Assembly (NCBI RefSeq): GCF_001429295.1
Contig: NZ_LMJL01000008.1
Span: forward strand, 760,017-824,016
Direction: 5' to 3'
From: Flavobacterium sp. Root935
GTDB lineage: Bacteria; Bacteroidota; Bacteroidia; Flavobacteriales; Flavobacteriaceae
Length of the DNA: 64,000 bases
This document shows, piece by piece, positions 48,396 to 57,300 of this stretch. Position 1 is the stretch's first letter; each line of letters opens with the position of its first letter. The notes under the pieces are model-generated. The model saw nothing but the letters and a program-made list of their open reading frames with translations. It had not been told where the DNA came from and did no database searches. A program made the translations under genes and the position numbers.

Positions 48396-48866
48396 ATGAA
48401 ATGGTATGTAGTATACACAAAACCTAAATGGGAAAAAAGAGCCGCAGAACAATTAACTAAGTTTAATATCAATTGTTATTGTCCTGTGATTAAAAAAATT
48501 CAACAAAGATCAGATAGGAAAATAAAGGTAGAAGTGCCATTGTTTAATCATTACATATTTGTACAATTAGCAGAAAAAGATAGAAACTTAGTATTTCATT
48601 CTCCTGGAGTAGTGCGATTTTTATTCTGGCTTGGAAGACATGCTATTGTAAAGGATCAAGAAATTGAAACTATTAAAGAATGGCTTAATACTGGAGACAC
48701 AGCCTCAGAAATATCTGTTATGCAATACCAAATTGGAGATAAAATTCATTTGAATTCTGGTCCTTTCTGCGATCAAAATGCAGTGGTAAAAGATATTACA
48801 AAAACACATTATGTTTTAATTCTAGAATCTTTAGGGTACGTTTTAAAAGTAAAGCATAAATCATAA
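48396..48866 (+). CDS. UpxY/NusG-like transcription antiterminator
   Basis: 156 residues from the ATG at 48396 (MKWYVVYTKPKWEKRAAEQL), preceded by AAGGATT. The NGN domain (about residues 1-100) shows YVVYTKPKWEKRAAEQL, NCYCPVIKKIQQRSDRKIKV, FNHYIFVQ and PGVVRFLFWLGR. A shortened KOW-like C-terminus follows (IGDKIHLNSGPFCDQNAVVK). In Bacteroides, UpxY proteins promote elongation of one capsule operon. Here the gene is divergent from the exopolysaccharide operon instead of first in it. The target is inferred from position. Confidence 0.9.
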   Translation: MKWYVVYTKPKWEKRAAEQLTKFNINCYCPVIKKIQQRSDRKIKVEVPLFNHYIFVQLAEKDRNLVFHSPGVVRFLFWLGRHAIVKDQEIETIKEWLNTGDTASEISVMQYQIGDKIHLNSGPFCDQNAVVKDITKTHYVLILESLGYVLKVKHKS

Positions 48867-48870
48867 AACG

Positions 48871-48921
48871 AAAAAAGAGTTTTTTAAGATATCCCTGATG
48901 ATCTTAAGTAAACTCTTTTTT
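48871..48921 (+). terminator. Terminator after the NusG-like gene
   Basis: An outer stem AAAAAAGAGTT / AACTCTTTTTT and an inner stem TTAAGAT / ATCTTAA form a long hairpin ending in a T run, just past the stop codon. Confidence 0.85.
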
Positions 48922-48953
48922 AAAATTTCAAAATGAAGATTGCGTTTTGAAAA

Positions 48954-49157
48954 TTAATTATCTAATTGAAAAATCTGGCTTTTTTTGATTCCTAAAATCT
49001 TTACTAATTGGTCTAGCTTTGATAGTTTAAGATCGACCATTCCTTGTTCGATTTTTTCGTACTTTTTGACACTAATTTCCATTTGAATTGCAACATACTC
49101 GGGGGTGTGATTATTTTGCAACCGATACTCTCTAATTTTTAAATAGTAATTTTCCAT
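48954..49157 (-). CDS. Small XRE-family helix-turn-helix protein
   Basis: 67 residues, essentially one HTH domain: REYRLQNNHTPEYVAIQMEI, then SVKKYEKIEQGMVDLKLSKL and LDQLVKILGIKKSQIFQLDN. It follows a similar gene 67 bases upstream on the same strand. Likely a DNA-binding regulator; location between the NusG-like gene and the secreted-protein operon gives no firm target. Confidence 0.85.
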   Translation of the reverse strand: MENYYLKIREYRLQNNHTPEYVAIQMEISVKKYEKIEQGMVDLKLSKLDQLVKILGIKKSQIFQLDN

Positions 49158-49224
49158 AATCGTATTTTTTATTACTAATTCTAATTGGTTAAAGTTTGAT
49201 TAATAATTAATTGCGATGGGTATT

Positions 49225-49455
49225 CTATCTCGTTTCACTAAAAAAAATGGATACATCAAATTTAAATATGAACTCTATTGAGACCTCTAAAACTTTTGAA
49301 ATTTCGATTAATTTAGAGACCGTTAAATCAACATCGCCTCTTTCAATTTTGCCATAACCGCTGGTACTCATTTTTAATTCAGCAGCTACATATTCCCTAG
49401 TGAAATTTTTTAATTCTCTTATCTTTCTAATATTTTCGTATACACTGTATTTCAT
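49225..49455 (-). CDS. Small XRE-family helix-turn-helix protein
   Basis: 76 residues from the ATG at 49455 (MKYSVYENIRKIRELKNF). A longer frame opens upstream, but its first 27 residues are hydrophobic and not HTH-like. HTH region: NFTREYVAAELKMSTSGYGK, IERGDVDLTVSKLIEISKVL. It is similar in design to the next gene (IERGDVDL versus IEQGMVDL), so the pair may be an old tandem duplication. Confidence 0.85.
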   Translation of the reverse strand: MKYSVYENIRKIRELKNFTREYVAAELKMSTSGYGKIERGDVDLTVSKLIEISKVLEVSIEFIFKFDVSIFFSETR

Positions 49456-49881
49456 AAAAAGTAAAAAATAAAAAATATAAATAATCTTATTTGAAGTTAC
49501 TGTTAGAACAATTACTAAATCTTGACAGTAAGTCATTCGTTATTTTTGTCTTATTTGTAAAAAAAACACATTTTTACGACAACTATTCAATTATTAATAA
49601 GGTTTAAAGCTAAATGACGGTTTTTCTTTATCATTCATTTTAAATTTTGATCAAAAATATATAATGTTTCGACTATTTAATAATAAATCTGTTCAACGTA
49701 TTTTAAAATCCGATAAAATACAACATGTTACATTTTAAGGCTCCAAAAAGTGCTTCCTAATATTCAAAAATCCTTATTTTATAAGATAATAATCACGTAA
49801 TTCTACGCACTTCAGGAACGTAATTGCTGCATAGTTACATTGAAAAAGAGAAATCAGAAGATTCTGATGAAGAGTTCAAAC
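49456..49881. other. AT-rich intergenic gap
   Basis: About 425 bases without an ORF or RNA gene that I recognise. It should contain the promoter for the two XRE genes. Nothing else stands out. Confidence 0.5.
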
Positions 49882-49940
49882 AAAAAAAATCCGTTAACTA
49901 TTAATGTCGGCTTTAAAAGCTTTTTTAATAGTTAACGGAT
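49882..49940 (-). terminator. Strong terminator after the secreted-protein operon
   Basis: A 16-bp perfect stem (ATCCGTTAACTATTAA with its complement) encloses a 20-base loop. On the minus strand it is followed by seven or more Ts. It lies 20 bases past the stop of the beta-helix gene. Confidence 0.93.
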
Positions 49941-49960
49941 GGAGTTATAAAATATTATGC

Positions 49961-52138
49961 TTATTGAGTTACCAGAAACTGCGGATAAGGATTAGAAGTT
50001 GTATTGATAATTACAGTTGACACTCCTTCTTTTACATTGACTAACAATTTACTAAGCGCTGAGTTTGACTTAAAATCGTTATTCATAAATATAGCGGAGT
50101 ATTTACTATTCCAATCTCCATCAACCGCAAGAGCAGTTACATTACTTGTAATTGTCGAGTTTAATATACTTGCGTAAACCGGGTTGTATAAAACAGATGA
50201 AAATATTGGAGCAGCATCAGAGAAATTACAGCCTTCTATAAAGGTTGTAATAGCTTTAATGGTTGATTTTGTATTTGAATTACCAGAAAAATTAACACTG
50301 TACAAAGAAATCTCTCCACTGCTTATAGTGTAATTTCCTGTGTAGCCCGTAAAATCACTATTGGCAACCAGCGGATAATTGTTTGATGCTAAAGCAAGTG
50401 CATTTTGTCCGCCGCTAAATTTACAATTTACCCAGGCATTTAAATTATCTGCCCTTGTCGCTAGCATAGAAACGGCTGTGGTACAATTAATAAACTGGCT
50501 TCTGTAAAACATTGTTTTGTCAACAAAGCTAGAATTGTCAGAAACACCACCTGCAAGAGGATCTTGAAAGAAACCTTTTCCACAGTTTACAAAAGAAATA
50601 TTGTCTAGGAAATTATTATCAAATCCCATCATTTTATCCAGATGAATTCCATTAGTTTGATCTCTAAACACTACATATTTCAGCCACACATAAGCCATAT
50701 GTTGTGTTCCGTAGTTTTGTGACGAATAAACGCCTGTACTTCCACCTTGAAGCGTTAAATGTGCTAATACAAAATTAGCATCCTGACCGCCTGTAAGTGA
50801 TATTAAAGGAAAATCGTCTTTTAAACCAACAATAACTGTTTTACCAGTACCTTTTCCTGTAATTCCGTGAAGTTTGTCAAGAGGAATTTTTAAAGTTGAA
50901 CTAATATAAAAAACACCTTCTGGAAGTTCTGCGATTCCTGCATTATTAATTAAGTTCTGAATATAGGTTGTACTATCGGGTTTACCATTTCTGTCGTTTC
51001 TCCAATTTACACCCAGCGGATCTGGTAAAGTTTCCCAGTTTGGTCGAGCCCACGCTGTGTATTTTGTTCCTAAAATAGAACTGCTTAAATTTGAAATTAC
51101 AGTCGAATTGCCAATTGCTGCTGTTTGTTCAACACCATTATATTTTATAGAATTACTCGTATCGACATTTCCCCAGAGATCATATCCTGTTACAGTTCCG
51201 CTTCCTCTTTTGTATCCTCCTACAGCACCTATCATAGTCATATTGGTTCTTGCTGAGATTACATCAAATTCTGTGGTAAGTTTTTTATTCAATATCGAAA
51301 CGTTGGCAGCATCAATATCAAAAGCTCCTGTACGAACTGCAGAATAATTATTACCACCACCTAAGTCGGTAATTTTAACATTCCCCATATTGCTGGCCTT
51401 AAACATTGCAAAAGTTCCCTTTCCTTCAAGGTTCCATCCCTCAGCATCAATACCAACAAATGTAGCAGACTTTAAATTATCCATTTCTGTTGTATTGGCG
51501 TGAGGCGTCAAAAAGTTAGTATGCAAATGTACATTACCATAACTAGGAGTTGTTGAATTTCCTTTCATAGTAAGAACTGTAGCTACTCCGCCAGATTGAT
51601 GCTTTATAAATTTATTGTTTCTAAAATAACCCGACTGACTACAGTCTACTAATATAGGACCTCCAAAATTTATAAATGAGTTATTTTCAAACGTTGCATT
51701 TGTAGCTTTTAAAGTTGCCCATTTAATTGATTTTAAAGTGCAATTAGAAATTACTCCTCCTGCCTGAAGCGTGATTGTCTTATCGGCTGGAAGCAGGTAT
51801 TCTATAACAACACCAGTACTTCCTGCGGCTATTGTAATATTAGAAAACAAATTTAAAGACGGATGTCCGTATAATTTTTGATTACTTTTCATGACAATGT
51901 CCACGCCAGAATAATCTCCCTTTTCTAATCTTACTGAACCATATTTGTCTAAAGCCTGCTGAAGAGTTGCTTTTTGGGTAACTGGTAATAAATAAGCATT
52001 AAAATAGTCGTTTTCTTCCTGCTGATTATTAACAACTGGAGTTTCTGGAGTTTTAACCGGCGCCTCATCAATTGCATAATGATAGTTTTGTGAAAAAACT
52101 GCAGTTGAAACGAGTAAAAAGTAAATTAGATGTTTCAT
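49961..52138 (-). CDS. Secreted parallel beta-helix protein
   Basis: 725 residues with a signal peptide (MKHLIYFLLVSTAVFS). Two right-handed beta-helix regions are visible as repeated short strands with Asn/Gly/Ser turns: about residues 85-330 (ATNATFENNSFINFGG, SQSGYFRNNKFIKH) and 385-700 (DSTTYIQNLINNAGIAELPE, KLHGITGKGTGKTVIVG). The second opens like pectate-lyase-3/phage tailspike folds. No T9SS domain is at the C-terminus. It could bind or cleave polysaccharide, possibly the polymer made next door; no catalytic residues can be assigned. Its ATG overlaps the preceding stop (ATGA). Confidence 0.75.
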   Translation of the reverse strand: MKHLIYFLLVSTAVFSQNYHYAIDEAPVKTPETPVVNNQQEENDYFNAYLLPVTQKATLQQALDKYGSVRLEKGDYSGVDIVMKSNQKLYGHPSLNLFSNITIAAGSTGVVIEYLLPADKTITLQAGGVISNCTLKSIKWATLKATNATFENNSFINFGGPILVDCSQSGYFRNNKFIKHQSGGVATVLTMKGNSTTPSYGNVHLHTNFLTPHANTTEMDNLKSATFVGIDAEGWNLEGKGTFAMFKASNMGNVKITDLGGGNNYSAVRTGAFDIDAANVSILNKKLTTEFDVISARTNMTMIGAVGGYKRGSGTVTGYDLWGNVDTSNSIKYNGVEQTAAIGNSTVISNLSSSILGTKYTAWARPNWETLPDPLGVNWRNDRNGKPDSTTYIQNLINNAGIAELPEGVFYISSTLKIPLDKLHGITGKGTGKTVIVGLKDDFPLISLTGGQDANFVLAHLTLQGGSTGVYSSQNYGTQHMAYVWLKYVVFRDQTNGIHLDKMMGFDNNFLDNISFVNCGKGFFQDPLAGGVSDNSSFVDKTMFYRSQFINCTTAVSMLATRADNLNAWVNCKFSGGQNALALASNNYPLVANSDFTGYTGNYTISSGEISLYSVNFSGNSNTKSTIKAITTFIEGCNFSDAAPIFSSVLYNPVYASILNSTITSNVTALAVDGDWNSKYSAIFMNNDFKSNSALSKLLVNVKEGVSTVIINTTSNPYPQFLVTQ

Positions 52139-52863
52139 TGTCCCGATATAATATAGGAATTTGTGCCTGTTTTTCTAAGAAATCCAAACCTTACATTTCC
52201 AGCAGTACTAGTAAACTTTCCGCTTCCAGCTGCATTATAATTAATTGTTACACCAGAAGCCGCCTGTATTGTTAGCACAGCACCATTGTGTGCTTCTAGA
52301 TTAATAGTTTCACCTATTGCCATGCTTCCAAAGTCAGAAGTCAGCGTTAATGTAGATGAAGCTGTACATTCTATTGTATTGTTTACATCTCCAGCCGCAA
52401 TGTTTCTGGATGAAGTCAATGAAACGATTGCTGATCTAAATGGAGTACTTGATGTTCCTCCTGCTGTTTTTGCATACAAAGCATAAGGTACGCTCAAAAG
52501 CTGGGTAACTCCTGTAATATTGTAATTAGATCCTCCCTTAACGTCTACTTGAGTTTCTATAAAATAAGGTCCTTTATCCCAAGCGATTTTACTAAAATCT
52601 CCTGTACCAATTGTTCCTGTACCAATTTCAAGAGAAACCAGACCATTTGCATTTGTAGTAACAGAATGTGTTTCCAGATAAACATTAGTTCCTGTTGCAG
52701 TGCCTTGATGCACAATAATTCGAAGGCTGACTCTCGAATTAACAACCAAACTATTATCTTGGGCTCGAACAATTGCCTGGTAGCTCATTTTCTCAGGTGA
52801 TTGTGCAAATACCTTAAGCGTAACAGTCACAAATAATAATAAAAGGGTATATGCCAGTTTCAT
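52135..52863 (-). CDS. Secreted Bacteroidota repeat-domain protein of unknown function
   Basis: 242 residues with a signal peptide (MKLAYTLLLLFVTVTLKVFA). The mature start PEKMSYQAIVRAQDNSLVVN, then LRIIVHQGTATGTNVYLETH and ITGVTQLLSVPYALYAKTAG, is a widespread Bacteroidota surface-protein module often found before collagen-like or tail-fibre-like domains. The C-terminal 110 residues are Ser/Thr/Gly-rich beta strands. It is 16 bases from its upstream gene and overlaps the beta-helix gene, so all three share a transcript. Confidence 0.78.
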   Translation of the reverse strand: MKLAYTLLLLFVTVTLKVFAQSPEKMSYQAIVRAQDNSLVVNSRVSLRIIVHQGTATGTNVYLETHSVTTNANGLVSLEIGTGTIGTGDFSKIAWDKGPYFIETQVDVKGGSNYNITGVTQLLSVPYALYAKTAGGTSSTPFRSAIVSLTSSRNIAAGDVNNTIECTASSTLTLTSDFGSMAIGETINLEAHNGAVLTIQAASGVTINYNAAGSGKFTSTAGNVRFGFLRKTGTNSYIISGQ

Positions 52864-52878
52864 TCTCTTTTTATTTTT

Positions 52879-53403
52879 TTAGTTTTTTATTATTTTAAAA
52901 GATTTCAAAATTTTGTTGTCATTATACACCACAAGTATATAAATAGATGGACTTAGATAACTAAAGCTGACTTGTGCTTCAGTTTGATTAATTGTGTTTT
53001 GTTTTAAAAGTCTGCCTTGAATATCATAAAGCTTGTAGGACCTTTGACCGCTTTCCAGCTCTAATCCGGTCATGCTTACGGTAACAAAATCTATTGTTGG
53101 ATTTGGGAAAACGAATATTTCTGTTGTAGGTTTGTCAACTTCTGGAGTGCCTAAATTGGCATCTTTTTCTTGATGCTGTATTCCTTGAGCAACATTATAT
53201 ACAGATTCTTCTCCTATATAAGTGTAAAATACTTGTCCAATTGAGTAGGTAACGGTTCCAGAACTTCCAGTCGCATTACTTCCAGATGTAATTATGGTTT
53301 CCATAATATCGTTGGCCGGCGTACTTTGACTAATTCCTAAAAAAGGAATGAAAAACAGTGCAATTATGTGTAGGTTAGTATATTTCGCTCTTAAATACTT
53401 CAC
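52879..53403 (-). CDS. T9SS type A sorting domain protein
   Basis: 174 residues. The N-terminal signal ends near IPFLGIS. The first half (NDIMETIITSGSNATGSSG, VTYSIGQVFYTYIGEESVYN, then VAQGIQHQEKD) is a small beta domain common in Bacteroidota. The C-terminal 80 residues are a type A T9SS domain: IFVFPNPTIDFVTVSM, YKLYDIQGRLLKQ, and SIYILVVYNDNKILKSFKII ending in Lys-rich sequence. It should be exported by the gliding/T9SS machinery and attached at the surface. First gene of the three-gene operon. Confidence 0.88.
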   Translation of the reverse strand: MKYLRAKYTNLHIIALFFIPFLGISQSTPANDIMETIITSGSNATGSSGTVTYSIGQVFYTYIGEESVYNVAQGIQHQEKDANLGTPEVDKPTTEIFVFPNPTIDFVTVSMTGLELESGQRSYKLYDIQGRLLKQNTINQTEAQVSFSYLSPSIYILVVYNDNKILKSFKIIKN

Positions 53404-54318
53404 AGTTTATATCCTATATTTTGTTTATACTGCAAAAATATTTAATTTCAAAAATTAATCGATATAATTAAATTTAATTCCGATTAAACGCACCAAATGT
53501 AGTATTTTAATGACTTTTTACTTACATTGAAAAAGTTAAAAAAATTAATTTGATGGTTAACAAAACAATTTGGGAAAATAAATTTAACTACACGAAACAA
53601 TTAAGATTAAATGTTTTTGGCTCGCAATAGAAACGAATGTTATCTATGAAATAACGCTGCAATATTTTATAAATTATATAAGAACATCAGTTTTATCTAA
53701 TCTTCAATACAGCTGTCTATATAATTTATAATTCACATTTATTAGGCATGCAAATAAACATAATTCATTTAATTAACATATATCTATTTGATTTTAAATC
53801 ACTTAATCAAAAATATAAAATTAATTATTTCTTTTAATAAATGGATTAACTCCAAAATATTTTTTTTTCAAAGGAAAAAATTAACCTAAATCATATTCCT
53901 TTTTAAAATTTAAGAATTTGACACAAAAAGGATGTTAAAAAATGAAAAATAACGATGAAAGGCTATCATCAATTTTTGATAAATTATGTCTTCTTTAATT
54001 TAAAAAATGCTTTTCATCGATAATAATAGCTTTATATAGAAAATGCAAGTATTAATGAAATATTTTTCCTTTTTTTGATCAACTTATTGAATAATAAGCT
54101 GTAAATACTATTTTAATATAAAGACAATATTTAGGCTAAAACCAATCAAAATTCTTACATCTATTTATTAACCAAGCAGAAATGCAAATAAAAAAATGTA
54201 ATCTTTTCCTACTAATAAACTGTAAGCCAACAAATTAAATTCTGTTCTTTTAGTCCCAACGCTAATATTATCATATTATTTTGCTCAAACTTTAACTTTA
54301 ATTTTAATATAATTTAAA
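53404..54318. other. 915-base AT-rich divergent region
   Basis: Very AT-rich, with stops in all frames and no recognisable gene or RNA. It must hold the promoters of the divergent secreted-protein operon and the NRPS/PKS cluster. A CAAATGTA at 53494-53501 reads on the minus strand as TACATTTG, a -7-like box for the secreted operon, but no -33 box is at the right distance. Confidence 0.5.
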
Positions 54319-57300
54319 ATGAAAAGACCTAACAACAATAGTTTAGAAAAAGGAATAAAAGGGACAAAAATGGAATATCCAAACCGTCCGCTGCACGAGC
54401 TTTTTGCACAACAAGCTGAAGTATCTCCCAATTCAATAGCACTTGAATTCGAAAACGAAAAGATTACCTACAGCGCATTAGCAAAAACAGTAAACCAAAT
54501 AGCTCATTATTTTGCTGCTCAAGGTTTATCTTCTGGACAAATTGTTGCTGTGTCTATGGATCGAAGCCCAAATTTAATTGCTTCTCTTTTGGCAATTTTA
54601 CAATGTGGAGCTGCCTATTTGCCTTTAGATCCAAAATTTCCCGCTGAACGTCTGGAATTTATGCTCGAAGATTCTGAAGCTAGTTTTCTGCTTACCACAA
54701 AAGCACTTTCAGGCTCGCTGCCAAATTCATCCAAAAATATAGTGATCGAAGATGTATTGGCTTCATTAGAACAATTTGCTGTAGAACCGCTTTCTATTTC
54801 AGTCGATCCAAAAGCAGTTGCTTATATGATGTATACTTCTGGATCTACCGGAAAACCTAAAGGTGTAACTGTAACCCACAAAAACTTAGTGAACTTTCTT
54901 TTCAGCATGGCGATTGAACCAGGCATAAGTGAAGAAGATAAACTATTGTCTATTACCACTATTTCATTTGATATTGCAGGATTAGAATTGTTTCTTCCTT
55001 TAATAAAAGGTGCCGCTGTCGTTTTTGCAGATCATGAAACTACTCGTGACGGACAGTTATTATTGAATCTTTTGCAAAAGAAACAAATTACAATACTTCA
55101 AGCTACACCAACTACTTGGCAGTTGCTGCTTGATTCTGGCTGGGAAACTCCGCTTGCTTTAAAAGCACTTTGCGGCGGCGAAGCTCTGCCTTTGAACCTT
55201 GCCCGCCAGCTAACTTCGAGATGCAATTCTCTTTGGAATATGTATGGCCCAACAGAAACTACTATTTGGTCTGCCGTAAAACAAATTCATGCTGATGATG
55301 AATTAATAACAATTGGACTGCCAATTGCAAACACACAAATTTATTTATTAGATGAACAGCGTCAAATCGTTACACCAGGAACAATTGGAGAAATAGTTAT
55401 TGGCGGAGACGGAGTCGCAGAAGGTTACTGGAAACGTCCAGAACTTACAGTCGAAAAATTCATTACAGATCCGTTTTCTAATGACCCAAATTCAATTTTA
55501 TATCGTACTGGAGATTTAGGTAAAATTTTACCAAATGGAGAGTTTCAATGTTTAGGACGTATAGATCATCAAGTAAAAATTAGAGGTCACCGCATTGAGC
55601 TAGGTGAAATAGAAGCTACTTTAAATACTTTATCTGGCATAAAACAATCTGCAGTAATTGTCAGCAATCACTTTGGGAATGAAGACAAAATTGTGGCTTA
55701 TTTAAAATCTAGTGAACAAATACAAGATGAAAAACAAATACACGAAGCGCTTTCAAAAGTTTTACCAGAAATATTGCTACCCTCTAAATACATTTGGGTT
55801 GATGATTTCCCGATAACTCCAAATGGAAAAATTGACAAAAAGAATTTACCCGTTCCTGAATACAATAGGCCAGACTCTGCTCCTCTTTTTAAGAAACCAA
55901 ACACACAATTAGAAAAAGATATTGCAAAAATCTGGAGCGAAGAATTGAAAATATCAAGTATTGGAATCGATGATGACTTTTTCGATATGGGTGGCAGCTC
56001 TGTATTAGCACAAAAAGTAACTACATTAATGAAACAGCACTTATCGAAAGATGTACCTGTTTCTAAAATTTATATTCATCCAACAATTCGAGAACTTGCA
56101 GCTATTTTAGAAGAAAATAACAGCGATACTGCCAACGAAGACTTATTTAAATTTAAGGAAACTAATAAAACAACTTCTCCAGACATTGCAATAATTGGGA
56201 TGGCCGGAAGATTTCCTGGTTCTGATACCATAGACGAATTGTGGGAAAATCTAAGAGATGGAAAAGAAACAATTTCATTATTTACAAAAGAGGAATTAGA
56301 CAGCAGTTTACCCGAAAGCCTTCGTAAAGATCCGCTTTATATTGGCGCAAGAGGAATTCTGCCTTCTGCAAAAACGTTCGATGCAAATTTCTTTGGATTA
56401 AATCCGCAGCTTGCCGCAGCTATGGATCCTCAAATTCGAATATTTTTAGAAATATCATTTGAAGCGCTGGAACAAGCCGGTCATCTTCCTAAACATTATA
56501 AAGGAAGCATTGGGGTATATTCTGGCAGTGAAATCAATTCTTATTACGAAAACAATATATTTAACAACAAAGAACTAAAAAGCTCAATTGGCGAATTACA
56601 GATCTATACCGTAAATGGAAAAGATTTTATTGCACCGCGTACTTCTTATCATTTAAATTTAAAAGGACCATCTGTTAGTGTACATTCCGCATGTTCTACT
56701 TCACTATTAGCAGTTGCGGAAGCCGTAAAAGCCATACGAACTGGCATGTGTGATATAGCTCTTGCGGGAGGATCGAGCGTTACTGCACCTATTAATAGCG
56801 GTCACCTTTACGATGATGGATTTATTAAAAGCCCCGACGGTTCTACCCGATCTTTTGATGCTTCTGGAAAAGGTACTGTTTTTAGTGACGGAGCCGGAGT
56901 AGTTGTACTTAAAAGATTAGAAGAAGCTGAAAAAGATGGCGATATTATATATGGTGTAATTAAAGGAGTTGGCGTAAATAATGACGGAGGAGACAAAGGC
57001 AGTTTTATGGCACCAAGTCCTAAAGGTCAGGCGGGAGCAATAATTAATGCTTTTAATGATGCTCAAATATCACCTTCAACAATTAGTTATATGGAAGCGC
57101 ATGGTACTGCAACTCCAATTGGTGATCCGATAGAAATTGAAGGACTTAAAATTGCTTACGGCAGACAAGAAAAAAATAATTATTGCGCATTAGGTTCTAT
57201 AAAAAGCAACATGGGTCACACTACAGCTGCCGCCGGAGTTGCAGGATTAATCAAGGTATTATTGGCAATGCGCTATAAGCAAATACCGCCTATGGTTAAT

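Noticed and set aside
49456..49536. Upstream 27-codon extension of the XRE gene at 49225
   Set aside because: Hydrophobic, unlike the HTH family; the ATG at 49455 fits.
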